Shown here one piece after another: positions 15,729 through 24,035 of a stretch of DNA of 54,592 bases (the stretch's first letter is position 1; the number at the start of each line of letters is the position of its first letter). The position numbers were made by a program, and so were the translations under genes. Below the pieces are notes generated by a model. That model worked only from the letters and a program-made list of their open reading frames with translations, was not told where the DNA came from and did no database searches. The DNA lies in contig NZ_JAICYI010000017.1 in the NCBI RefSeq assembly GCF_025934275.1, forward strand, positions 1 to 54,592, given 5' to 3'. Source of the stretch: Phenylobacterium sp. (GTDB lineage: Bacteria > Pseudomonadota > Alphaproteobacteria > Caulobacterales > Caulobacteraceae).

Positions 15729-17429
15729 ATGGCGGCCGAGCCCTATGACGTGATCATCGTCGGCTCCGGCGCGGGGGGCGGCATGAGCGCCTACCACCTG
15801 ACGCACGCGGGCCTGAAGGTGCTGCTGCTCGAGGCCGGGCGCCACTACGACCCGGTCACCGAGACGCCGATGTTCAACACCAACGCCGAGGCGCCGCTGC
15901 GTGGGGAGGGCACGCCCGACAAGCCGTTCGGCTTCTACGACGCGACCGTCGACGGCGGCTGGCAGGTGCCGAACGAGCCCTACACCGTGGCCGAGGGCTC
16001 GGAGCCCTTCGTCTGGTGGCGGCCCAGGATGCTGGGCGGGCGCACCAACCACTGGGGCCGCATCGCGCTCAGGTTCGGCCCGCTCGACTTCAAGCCGCGC
16101 AGCCGCGACGGCCTGGGCTACGACTGGCCGATCACCTACGACGACCTCGCGCCCTGGTACGACAAGACCGAGCGGCTGATCGGGGTCTCCGGGGCCGCGC
16201 CGCCCCGCGGCCTCACCAACACGCCGGATTCGCCGGAAGGCTGCCTCATGGAAAGCGCCCCGCCGCGCGCCTTCGAGGTGTTCTACGCGCGCGCCTTCAA
16301 GGCTATGGGCATCCCGGTGATCCCGATGCACGGGGCGGTGGTCACCGGCCACATGGCCGGGCGCAACACCTGCCTCTTCGCCACGCCCTGCGGCCGCGGC
16401 TGTGCTATCGGCGCCAACTTCCAGTCCACGACCGTGCTGCTGCCTCCGGCCATGGCGACCGGCAACCTGACGATCCGGCCCAAGTCCCTGGTCTACGAGG
16501 TGGAGCTGGACAAGGCTGGCAAGGCCAGCGGCGTCGCCTTCGTCGACCGCAAGACCGGCGAGCACCACTCGGCCAGCGCCCGCGCGGTGGTGCTGGCGGC
16601 CGGCTCCGGCGAGACCGCCCGCATCCTCCTGAACTCCAAGAGCTCCCGGTTCCCCGACGGGCTCGCCAACACCCACGGCATGGTCGGCCGCTACCTGATG
16701 GACAGCGTCGGGCTCACCGTGGCCGGCCAGTTTCCGGCGATGGAGGGCCTGCCGCCCACCAACGACGACGGCCAGGGCACCCAGCACACCTACGTCCCCT
16801 GGTGGGGCTACGATCGGCAGAAGGAGCTCGGCTTCCCGCGCGGCTACCACATCGAGATCGGCGGCGGCCGGCGGATGCCGTCGATGCCGCTCGCCGGCGT
16901 GCTCGATTCCGACGACCTCAGCGTCGGCGACGAGTTGCGGGCCAACCTGCGCCGCCGGTTCGGCAGCGTGATCGGCTTCGACGGTCGCGGCGAGATGATC
17001 CCCAACGACGACTGCTACTGCGAGCTCGATCCGAAGGTGACCGACAAGTGGGGCGTGCCGGTCCTGCGCTTCCACTGGAAGTGGGGCGAGAGCGAGACCC
17101 GTCAGGCCGGGCACATGGTCGAGACCTTCCTGGCGGTGATCGACAAGCTGGGCGGCAAGCCGCTGGGCAAGGTCCAGACCGACGGCGCCAAGGCGATCTC
17201 CAAAGGCGGCGAGATGATCCACGAGGTCGGCACCGCCCGCATGGGCGCGCGCGAGACGGACTCCGTGGTCAACGCGTTCGGCCAGAGCTGGGCCGTGCCC
17301 AACCTGTTCGTCACCGACGGGGCGGTGCTGGTCTCCAGCCCTGACAAGAACCCGACCTTGTCCATCTTGGCGCTGGCCTGGCGCTCCAGCGACCACCTCG
17401 CCACGCTCGCCAAGCAGGGGGCCCTATGA
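15729..17429 (+). CDS. GMC family FAD oxidoreductase, probable glycoside 3-dehydrogenase large subunit
   Basis: A protein of 566 residues. The FAD-binding motif IIVGSGAGGGMSAYHL is at the N-terminus, and the C-terminal GMC motif has catalytic H498 (HEVGTARMG) and N541 (SSPDKNPTLSI). It overlaps by 4 bases a gene for a gluconate-2-dehydrogenase-subunit-3-like protein. That pairing is characteristic of membrane-linked glucoside 3-dehydrogenases and related sugar dehydrogenases that pass electrons to a cytochrome c. No cytochrome subunit is encoded here. It has no signal peptide of its own and may be exported with its partner. Confidence 0.88.
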   Translation: MAAEPYDVIIVGSGAGGGMSAYHLTHAGLKVLLLEAGRHYDPVTETPMFNTNAEAPLRGEGTPDKPFGFYDATVDGGWQVPNEPYTVAEGSEPFVWWRPRMLGGRTNHWGRIALRFGPLDFKPRSRDGLGYDWPITYDDLAPWYDKTERLIGVSGAAPPRGLTNTPDSPEGCLMESAPPRAFEVFYARAFKAMGIPVIPMHGAVVTGHMAGRNTCLFATPCGRGCAIGANFQSTTVLLPPAMATGNLTIRPKSLVYEVELDKAGKASGVAFVDRKTGEHHSASARAVVLAAGSGETARILLNSKSSRFPDGLANTHGMVGRYLMDSVGLTVAGQFPAMEGLPPTNDDGQGTQHTYVPWWGYDRQKELGFPRGYHIEIGGGRRMPSMPLAGVLDSDDLSVGDELRANLRRRFGSVIGFDGRGEMIPNDDCYCELDPKVTDKWGVPVLRFHWKWGESETRQAGHMVETFLAVIDKLGGKPLGKVQTDGAKAISKGGEMIHEVGTARMGARETDSVVNAFGQSWAVPNLFVTDGAVLVSSPDKNPTLSILALAWRSSDHLATLAKQGAL

Positions 17430-18118
17430 GCCAGCCGCTGCCGACCGATCCGCCGCCCGAGCCCGAGGCGCCGCGGCCCTACGTCTCCAGGATCGACCGT
17501 CGCACCGCCCTGGCCTGGGTGGGCGTGGTGGGGGCCGCCGCCGCGGTCGGCGCCGGCGTGGTCGTCTACGGGCGCAAATTCGGCGGCCAGCCTGCCGTCG
17601 AGGCGAAGGGCTACGGGACCGACCCGGATCTGGTGAAGCCTGCGCCCGCGCCCTGGCCGCGGATCATGACCCGGGCGCAGCTCGACACGGCGGCGGCGGT
17701 CTGCGACCACATCCTGCCGGCCGCCGCTGCGGCGCCCTCGGCGCGGGCTCTGGGCGTGCCCGATTTCCTCAACGAATGGGTGAGCGCGCCCTATCCGGAC
17801 CAGCGCAAGGACCGGCCGCTGATCCTCTCGGGTCTCGACCGGCTGGCGTCCCGGTCCCAGCGGCTGCACGGCAAGGCGATCGCCGCGCTCTCGGCCGCCG
17901 AGCGGACGGCGCTGATCGGCCCGATGGCGGCCGCCAAGGGGGCCGACCTGGCGTTCTTCCGGCGCGTTCGCCGGCTGGTGATCGGCGCCTATTACACGAC
18001 GCCCGCAGGCTTCAAGGACATCGGCTACATCGGCAATGTCGCCAGGGCCCGCGATCCCGGCCCGTCCGCCGCGGTGCTGGCTCACCTCGAGCGCGAACTC
18101 GCCAAGCTCGGCCTTTAG
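17426..18118 (+). CDS. Gluconate 2-dehydrogenase subunit 3 family protein, Tat-like signal
   Basis: A protein of 230 residues of the PF13618 type. Near residue 22 it has a twin-arginine-like signal (RIDRRTALAWVG) followed by a hydrophobic stretch, so it would carry the FAD subunit across the inner membrane in folded form. The later part (FFRRVRRLVIGAYYTTPAGFKDIGYIG) matches the family core. It overlaps the GMC gene by 4 bases and is followed after 9 bases by the DUF1080 hydrolase. The Tat role is inferred from the family. Confidence 0.85.
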   Translation: MSQPLPTDPPPEPEAPRPYVSRIDRRTALAWVGVVGAAAAVGAGVVVYGRKFGGQPAVEAKGYGTDPDLVKPAPAPWPRIMTRAQLDTAAAVCDHILPAAAAAPSARALGVPDFLNEWVSAPYPDQRKDRPLILSGLDRLASRSQRLHGKAIAALSAAERTALIGPMAAAKGADLAFFRRVRRLVIGAYYTTPAGFKDIGYIGNVARARDPGPSAAVLAHLERELAKLGL

Positions 18119-18127
18119 GATGACTGC

Positions 18128-18811
18128 ATGAAGCCCGCGATCTTCGGACTGGTCCTCGCCCTGACATTCAGCGGAGCCGCCATGGCCGCGCCCAACACCC
18201 TGACGCCCAAGGAGAAGACGGCCGGCTGGCGACTGCTGTTCGACGGCCGCACGCTCGCCGGTTGGCGGGGCTTCAAGGCGCCTGCGCCGGATCCCGGCTG
18301 GCGCGTCGTCGATGGCGCGCTCGGCCCCGATCCGAAGACCTCCAGGGACGTGATCAGCAAGGACCGGTTCGGCGACTTCGAGCTCAGCTTCCAGTGGAAG
18401 ATCTCCAAGCTCGGCAATTCCGGGGTCATGTACCATGTCATCGAAGCGGGCGATGAGACCTACGAGTCCGGCCCCGAGTACCAGATCCTCGACAACGCCC
18501 ATGGCGAGGAACCCAGGCAGCAGGCCGCGTCGCTGTTCGCGCTCTATGCGCCGGCCAGGGACATGACCAAGCCGCCCGGCGAGTGGAACCAGGGCCGCAT
18601 CGTGGTCCGCCGCAATCACGTCGAGCATTGGCTGAACGGCGCGAAGGTGGTCGAGTACGACCTGGGCTCGCCCGACTTCAAGGCCAGGGTCGCGGCCTCC
18701 AAGTTCGCCCAGTGGCCGCAGTTCGCCTCCGCCGCCAGCGGCCACATCGCCTTGCAGAACCATGGCGACGAGGTGTGGTTCAGGGACCTGAAGATCCGCC
18801 CGCTGAAGTAG
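18128..18811 (+). CDS. DUF1080 / 3-keto-disaccharide hydrolase family exported protein
   Basis: A protein of 227 residues with a signal peptide (MKPAIFGLVLALTFSGAAMA) and a concanavalin-like DUF1080 fold: GWRLLFDGRTLAGWRGF, FGDFELSFQWKIS, NSGVMYHVIE and YESGPEYQILDN. Known members cleave 3-keto-glycosides or 3-keto-disaccharides, releasing the 3-keto sugar. As the last gene of the block it fits a pathway in which the GMC complex oxidises a glycoside at C3, this protein cleaves it, and the oxidoreductase and transporter handle the product. The order of steps is inference. Confidence 0.88.
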   Translation: MKPAIFGLVLALTFSGAAMAAPNTLTPKEKTAGWRLLFDGRTLAGWRGFKAPAPDPGWRVVDGALGPDPKTSRDVISKDRFGDFELSFQWKISKLGNSGVMYHVIEAGDETYESGPEYQILDNAHGEEPRQQAASLFALYAPARDMTKPPGEWNQGRIVVRRNHVEHWLNGAKVVEYDLGSPDFKARVAASKFAQWPQFASAASGHIALQNHGDEVWFRDLKIRPLK

Positions 18812-18835
18812 CGTCCGGCGGCCCGCGACGGCGGC

Positions 18836-19873
18836 TCACAGCGTCGGGTCCTCGCCCACCTGGACCAGCATCTTGCCGAAGTTGCCGCCGCTGAGCATCT
18901 CGGCGAAGGCCGCGGGAACCGTCTCGAAGCCGTGGCGGATGTCCTCCAGGTACTTGACCTTGCCGGCCGCCACCCACTCGGCCATCCGCCGCAGGCACTC
19001 GTCCTGGTGCTCGGCCACGAAGTCGCCCACGAACAGGTCGCGGACGGTGACGTTGCGGGCCCTGAAGACCGGCTCGCCGCGGGCCATCAGCTCGCCGCGG
19101 GCGTCGCGGCCCGGCGCATCGCCGTAGTGGGCGATCAGCCCGCAGATGGTCATCCGTCCGCCGGGGTTGAACAGCGGCAGCACGGCCTCGAACACCGCGC
19201 CGCCGACGTTCTCGAAATAGACGTCGACGCCGTCCGGGCAAGCCGCCCCCAGCGCCCGGGGCAGGTCCGGGTCCAAGTGCGAGACGCAGGCGTCGAAGCC
19301 GAGCTCGTCGGTCACGAAGCGGACCTTCTCCTCGCGGCCGGCGATCCCCACCGCGCGCGCGCCGCGCAGCTTGGCGAGCTGGCCCGCGATCTGGCCGACG
19401 CCGCCGGACGCCGCCGAGACCACCGCCGTCTCGCCCGCCTTGGGATCGCCCATCAGGAGCATGCCGGCGTAGGCGGTGAGCCCAAGCATGCCCAGCACGC
19501 CCACCGCATAGGAGATGCGCCCGAGCGCCGGATCGAGCTTGCGCGGGACCATGTAGCCGGGCCGCGGCACGCCTTCGCCCATCAGCCCGTACTCGGCCCA
19601 GCCATTGGTGTTGAACACGAAGTCGCCCGGCGCATAGCCCTCCATCCGGCTCTCCACCACCTGCGCGACCGTGCGCGCATGGCAGGCCAGGCCGGGCTTG
19701 TCGACGCCGCGGCGCTTGTAGCCCCACTGGTAGGGATCGAGGGAGACGTAGATCGTGCGGGTCAGCGCTTGGCCCTGCGCCGGCTTCGGCAGCTCCGCCT
19801 CGCGGACCTCGAAGGTGTCCGGCTGCGGCCACGGCGGCACGGGCTTGTCGGCGAGCGTCCAGTATCGGTACAT
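18836..19873 (-). CDS. NADP-dependent MDR oxidoreductase (CurA / prostaglandin-reductase type)
   Basis: A cytoplasmic enzyme of 345 residues in the zinc-free branch of medium-chain dehydrogenases. The cofactor-binding turn is SAASGGVGQIAGQLAKLRGA, and the N-terminal domain (TRTIYVSLDPYQWGYKR) matches the CurA type. These enzymes reduce the carbon-carbon double bond of alpha,beta-unsaturated ketones or enones. It lies 10 bases after the two acyl-CoA dehydrogenase genes and probably belongs to that operon. Confidence 0.87.
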   Translation of the reverse strand: MYRYWTLADKPVPPWPQPDTFEVREAELPKPAQGQALTRTIYVSLDPYQWGYKRRGVDKPGLACHARTVAQVVESRMEGYAPGDFVFNTNGWAEYGLMGEGVPRPGYMVPRKLDPALGRISYAVGVLGMLGLTAYAGMLLMGDPKAGETAVVSAASGGVGQIAGQLAKLRGARAVGIAGREEKVRFVTDELGFDACVSHLDPDLPRALGAACPDGVDVYFENVGGAVFEAVLPLFNPGGRMTICGLIAHYGDAPGRDARGELMARGEPVFRARNVTVRDLFVGDFVAEHQDECLRRMAEWVAAGKVKYLEDIRHGFETVPAAFAEMLSGGNFGKMLVQVGEDPTL

Positions 19874-19883
19874 CGCCGGCCTC

Positions 19884-20960
19884 CTAGGCGCTCACCAGCC
19901 CCTGGGCGCGGGCGGCGTACTCGCGGACCTTCTCCGGGCCGCCGAGCAGCTGGCGGTTCTGGCCGATCCGCTTGAACCAGTAGTGCAGGCCCAGGAGGTC
20001 GGTCATGCCGATCCCGCCGTGCACCTCGGTGGCGGTGCGGGCCACGAAACGGCCGATCTCGGAGAGGTGGGCCTTGGCGTGGGCCGCCATCACCGTGGCC
20101 TCCTCCGGCGCATGGTCGAAGGCGTAGGCCGCATACCAGACGAGGGCGCGGGCCGGCTCGATCTCGGCCGCCATCTCGGCGCACAGGTGCTTCACCGCCT
20201 GGAACGAGCCGATCACGCGGCCGAACTGGCGCCGCTCCTTCGCATAGGCCACCGCCTTGTCGAGCATGGTCTGGGCGGCCCCCAAGGTCTCGGCCGCCAG
20301 GATCACCCAGGCGGCGTCGCGCAAGCGCTCCAGCGCCTGGTTGGAGGCCAGCGGCTGAGCGAGGGTGTCCTTGAACGCCACCTCGGCGAGCCGCCGCGTC
20401 GCATCGATGGAATCCATCCTCTGGGCCGCGGGCGGCGTCTCCACCAGGTGCAGGCCGCCCTTGGCGTCGGCCACGACCAGGAGGTCGGCCGTCATTCCGT
20501 CCAGCACGAAAAGCGCCTTTCCGGAGAGCTTGCCGGCCCTGGCCTCGACGCCGGCGCCGTCCCGCCCGCCGGCGACGGCCTCGGCGATCGCTGCGCCCGC
20601 GCTGATCTCGCCCGCCGCGAGCTTCGGCAGCCACTTGGCCTTCTGTGCGTCGGAGCCCGCCAGGGTGAGCGCCAGCGGAGCCAGCACCGCCGAACCCAGG
20701 AACGGCGTCGGCGCGACCGCCGCGCCCAGCGCCTCGGCCGCCAGCGCCGCCTCCAGCAGCCCGAGCCCCAGCCCGCCGTGCTCCTCCGGGATCAGGATCC
20801 CCGGCACGCCGAGCTCGGCCAGGCCCGCCCAGAGGTCCGGCGCAGTGTCTTCGCCGGCGTCGGCGAAGCGGCGCACGCGCTCCAGCGGGGACAGGTCCGC
20901 CAGCGCGTTCGCCACGCTGTCGGCCAGCATCTTCTGGTCTTCGGAGAGCGCGAACCGCAT
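19884..20960 (-). CDS. Acyl-CoA dehydrogenase, partner subunit
   Basis: A 358-residue acyl-CoA dehydrogenase-fold protein. Family segments are present (GLAELGVPGILIPEEHGGLG; later VHGGIGMTDLLGLHYW), but the usual Thr/Ser-rich FAD segment in the middle is degenerate and no clear catalytic Glu is seen. It lies 3 bases after a more canonical member. This arrangement resembles two-gene heterotetrameric dehydrogenases of steroid or side-chain degradation, where one subunit is catalytically reduced. The substrate is unknown. Confidence 0.85.
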   Translation of the reverse strand: MRFALSEDQKMLADSVANALADLSPLERVRRFADAGEDTAPDLWAGLAELGVPGILIPEEHGGLGLGLLEAALAAEALGAAVAPTPFLGSAVLAPLALTLAGSDAQKAKWLPKLAAGEISAGAAIAEAVAGGRDGAGVEARAGKLSGKALFVLDGMTADLLVVADAKGGLHLVETPPAAQRMDSIDATRRLAEVAFKDTLAQPLASNQALERLRDAAWVILAAETLGAAQTMLDKAVAYAKERRQFGRVIGSFQAVKHLCAEMAAEIEPARALVWYAAYAFDHAPEEATVMAAHAKAHLSEIGRFVARTATEVHGGIGMTDLLGLHYWFKRIGQNRQLLGGPEKVREYAARAQGLVSA

Positions 20961-20963
20961 GGC

Positions 20964-22142
20964 TCAGACCTTCGCCGGGCTGGGTTCGCGCGGCAGCCCG
21001 AGCCCGCGCTCGGAGATGATGTTCTTCTGGATCTGCGCCGTGCCGCCGCCGATGATCAGCCCCAGGTCGAACATGTAGCTCCGCTGCCAATTGCCCTTGG
21101 CCCGCAGGTGCGGGCCGTCATGGTAGAGGATGCCGAGCTCGCCCAGCGCATCGATCGCCAGCGCCGCGATCTGGTGGTTGAGCTCGCAGCCCTGCAGCTT
21201 GACGACGAGGCCCGCCAGCCCCGTGGACTCGCCGGTGACCGCGCTGGTCAGGAGCCTGAGGCCGTTGAACTTCATCGAATAGACCCGCGCCTGCAGCTGC
21301 ATCAGCCGGTCGCGGAAGATCGGGTTGTCGATGATCCGCTCGCCGCCGACGCTCTCGGTCTTCATCAGCTCGATCAGCTGTCCCAGGCGGGCTTCCGTGG
21401 CGTTCGGATCGCCCAGCATGCCGCGCTCGTGCCTGAGCGTCGTGTTGGCCACGAACCAGCCGCGCCCCCGCCCGCCCACCACGTTGGCCTGCGGCACGCG
21501 CACGTCGGTGAAGAACACCTCGTTGAACTCGGCCTGGCCGGTCATGGTCTTCAGCGGCCGGACCTCGATGCCGGGCGTATCCATCGGGATCAGCACATAG
21601 CTGATGCCCTCGTGCTTGGCGGCCCGCGGCTCGGTGCGCACCAGGCAGAACATCATCTGCGCGAGGTGGGCCGTGCTGGTCCAGATCTTCGAACCCGAGA
21701 TCACGAAGTCCGCGCCGTCCTCCACCGCCTTGGTCGAGAGCGAAGCGAGGTCCGAGCCAGCGCCCGGTTCGGAGTAGCCCTGGCACCAGATGATCTCGCC
21801 GCGCAGAGTGGGGGCGATCCAGCGCCGCTTCTGCTCCTCCGAGCCCACCTCGAGCAGGGTCGGCACCAGCATGGAGATGCCCTGGCCGGCCATGCCGCGC
21901 GGGGCGTTGGCGCGGATGAATTCCTCGGCGATGATCCGCGCCTTCAGCACGTCGGGCTCCGCGCCGAAGCCGCCGTACTGGCGCGGGATGGTGCGCGCCG
22001 CGTAGCCGGCTTCGATCAGTTTCGCCTGCCAGTCGCGGGCGTTCCTCGGCTGGCCGTTCTCGTAGGTGTTGCGACTGGCCTCCAGGAAGCCGCGCACCTC
22101 GTCGCGGAAGGCGGCCATCTGCGGCGTCAGCGTCAGGTCCAT
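20964..22142 (-). CDS. Acyl-CoA dehydrogenase, canonical subunit
   Basis: A protein of 392 residues. The FAD-binding segment is GYSEPGAGSDLASLSTKA followed by KIWTSTAHLA, and the C-terminal part has GLIIGGGTAQIQKNIISERG, typical of the family. It oxidises acyl-CoA to 2-enoyl-CoA, handing electrons to ETF. It is the first gene of a run with the second dehydrogenase and the MDR reductase, all on the minus strand with 3 to 10 bases between genes. Confidence 0.9.
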   Translation of the reverse strand: MDLTLTPQMAAFRDEVRGFLEASRNTYENGQPRNARDWQAKLIEAGYAARTIPRQYGGFGAEPDVLKARIIAEEFIRANAPRGMAGQGISMLVPTLLEVGSEEQKRRWIAPTLRGEIIWCQGYSEPGAGSDLASLSTKAVEDGADFVISGSKIWTSTAHLAQMMFCLVRTEPRAAKHEGISYVLIPMDTPGIEVRPLKTMTGQAEFNEVFFTDVRVPQANVVGGRGRGWFVANTTLRHERGMLGDPNATEARLGQLIELMKTESVGGERIIDNPIFRDRLMQLQARVYSMKFNGLRLLTSAVTGESTGLAGLVVKLQGCELNHQIAALAIDALGELGILYHDGPHLRAKGNWQRSYMFDLGLIIGGGTAQIQKNIISERGLGLPREPSPAKV

Positions 22143-22215
22143 GGGCGCGATCGATCCTCCCGCCCCAGCACAGCGGGTTTCGGCGCGCTCCGCAACGGCG
22201 CCCTGGCGTCAGGGC

Positions 22216-22566
22216 TCAGCGATGGTGGTCGTGGTCGAAGTCGTGGTGGCGGTCGAAGCGCGTGTCGCCGAAGCGGCGGAAGCCATCGGCATGATGGTGG
22301 CGGAAATGGCGGTCCCGATCGCGGATGAACGGCGCGTCGATGCGGTTGCGGAAGTAGAAGAAGCCGTCGCCGCCCCAGTAGCCGCCATAGTACGGCCCGT
22401 AGAAGCCATCGTAGTAGACATCGCCGGCGTAGTACGGGTCGTATCCTGAGGCGTAGGACCCGTAACCCGGATAGCCGTAACCGTTGTAGCCGTTGTAGCC
22501 ATAGTAATCGTCGGCGCAGGCCGAAAGCGCGAAGGCGGCGCAGACCGCCAGGAACATCATCTTCAT
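22216..22566 (-). CDS. Tyr/Gly-rich lipoprotein with His/Asp-rich tail
   Basis: A 116-residue protein starting MKMMFLAVCAAFALSAC, a lipoprotein signal with lipobox LSAC; GGAGGAC lies before the ATG at 22566, deciding this start over the longer frame. The mature part begins with repeated Tyr/Gly/Asn units (YYGYNGYNGYGYPGYGSY), and the C-terminus is rich in His, Asp and Arg (HRHHDFDHDHHR type). The tail could bind metal ions, and the Tyr/Gly part resembles low-complexity envelope or adhesive proteins. No family is recognised. Confidence 0.7.
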   Translation of the reverse strand: MKMMFLAVCAAFALSACADDYYGYNGYNGYGYPGYGSYASGYDPYYAGDVYYDGFYGPYYGGYWGGDGFFYFRNRIDAPFIRDRDRHFRHHHADGFRRFGDTRFDRHHDFDHDHHR

Positions 22567-22708
22567 CGGCGTCCTCCAAGACGCACGTCGTCCCTGTCTT
22601 GCAGACAACGGATCGGCGGCTCGGCAGGTTGCCCGGCACGGCCGGTTCGACTTGGCGTTTCGCATGGCGGCGCTATGGTCGCGCGGCCCAGACGTCGAGG
22701 ATGCTCGC

Positions 22709-24028
22709 ATGCGCCGCCACCTGATCGCCGCCGCCGCGGTTCTCGCCCTCGCGGGCTGCCAGAAGGCGGGCTCGTCCGACCCTCTGGCCGGCTTCGGTCC
22801 CAATCCGCCTCTGCCGAAGCCGCAGACCGGCATCCTGCCGCAGTTCGATACGCCGAAGGCGGTCGGCTGGCCGAAGGGCGCTTCGCCCAAGCCGCCGCCG
22901 GGCTTCACGGTGACCCGCTTCGCCCAGGGCCTCGATCATCCGCGCTGGGCCTACGTGCTGCCGAACGGCGACGTGCTGGTCTCGGAATCCGCCTCCACGC
23001 CGCCCAGCCCGCAGGACCACACCCTGCACGGCCCCGAGGCCTGGCTCGCCAAGCTGGTGCTGAAGCGGGTGGGCGCGGCCTCGGCTCCCAGCGGCAACCG
23101 CATCGTCCTGCTGCGCGACGCGAACGGCGACGGCGTCGCCGAAGTGAACGACGTCTTCGCCCAGGGCCTCAAGCGGCCGTTCGGCATGGCGCTGATCGGC
23201 GATGCGCTCTACGTGGCCAACGACGACAGCGTGGTGAAATTCACCTACCAGCCCGGAGCGACCTCGGTCCAAGGCTCCGGTGAGAAGGTGCTCGACCTGC
23301 CGGGCGGGCCGATCAACCACCACTGGACCAAGAACATCGTCGCCTCGCGCGACGGGACCAAGCTCTACGCCTCGGTCGGCTCCAACTCCAACGTCGGCGA
23401 CAACGGCGTCGCCGCCGAGCAGGGCCGGGCCGCGATCTGGGAATACGACATCGCCTCAGGCGCCCACCGGGTGTTCGCCTCGGGGCTGCGCAATCCGGTC
23501 GGCATGGACTTCGAGCCCACCACCGGCCAGCTCTGGACTTCGGTGAACGAGCGCGACGAGATCGGCCCCGACCTGCCGCCCGACTACATGACCAGCGTCA
23601 AGGACGGCGGCTTCTACGGCTGGCCCTACAGCTACTACGGCCAGCACGTCGACAAGCGCGCCAAGCCGCCGCGGCCCGACCTGGTCGCCAAGGCGATCCC
23701 GCCGGACTACGCGCTCGGTCCGCACACCGCGTCGCTGGGGCTCACGTTCTACACGGCCGCCGCCTTCCCAACGCAGTACCGGGGCGGCGCCTTCGTGGGC
23801 CAGCACGGCTCGTGGAACCGCAAGCCGCTCAACGGCTACCGCGTGGTCTTCGTCCCGTTCCAGGGCGGCAAGCCGCAGGTCCCCGCCCAGGTGTTCCTGA
23901 CCGGCTTCCTCAACGCCCAGCAGCAGATCCAGGGCCGCCCGGTCGGCGTCGCCGTCGACAAGGCCGGCGCGCTCCTGGTCGTTGACGACGTCGGCGGCAT
24001 CGTCTGGCGCGTCGCGCCCGCGAAATAG
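22709..24028 (+). CDS. Sorbosone dehydrogenase-type PQQ-dependent sugar dehydrogenase, lipoprotein
   Basis: A protein of 439 residues with a lipobox (MRRHLIAAAAVLALAGC), which decides the start at 22709. The rest is a beta-propeller of the glucose/sorbosone dehydrogenase type: GFTVTRFAQGLDHPRWAYVL, VLLRDANGDGVAE, FASGLRNPVGMDFEP and GSWNRKPLNGYRVVFVPFQG. Members oxidise aldoses or sorbosone with PQQ. Being membrane-anchored in the periplasm, it would feed electrons to the respiratory chain. The true substrate is unknown. Confidence 0.87.
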   Translation: MRRHLIAAAAVLALAGCQKAGSSDPLAGFGPNPPLPKPQTGILPQFDTPKAVGWPKGASPKPPPGFTVTRFAQGLDHPRWAYVLPNGDVLVSESASTPPSPQDHTLHGPEAWLAKLVLKRVGAASAPSGNRIVLLRDANGDGVAEVNDVFAQGLKRPFGMALIGDALYVANDDSVVKFTYQPGATSVQGSGEKVLDLPGGPINHHWTKNIVASRDGTKLYASVGSNSNVGDNGVAAEQGRAAIWEYDIASGAHRVFASGLRNPVGMDFEPTTGQLWTSVNERDEIGPDLPPDYMTSVKDGGFYGWPYSYYGQHVDKRAKPPRPDLVAKAIPPDYALGPHTASLGLTFYTAAAFPTQYRGGAFVGQHGSWNRKPLNGYRVVFVPFQGGKPQVPAQVFLTGFLNAQQQIQGRPVGVAVDKAGALLVVDDVGGIVWRVAPAK

Positions 24029-24035
24029 CCTCAGC

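Noticed and set aside
14442..17396. A 984-codon open frame on the minus strand
   Set aside because: It lies antisense to the oxidoreductase and GMC genes, is rich in Ala/Arg/His/Gly without family motifs, and is the usual shadow frame of GC-rich coding DNA.
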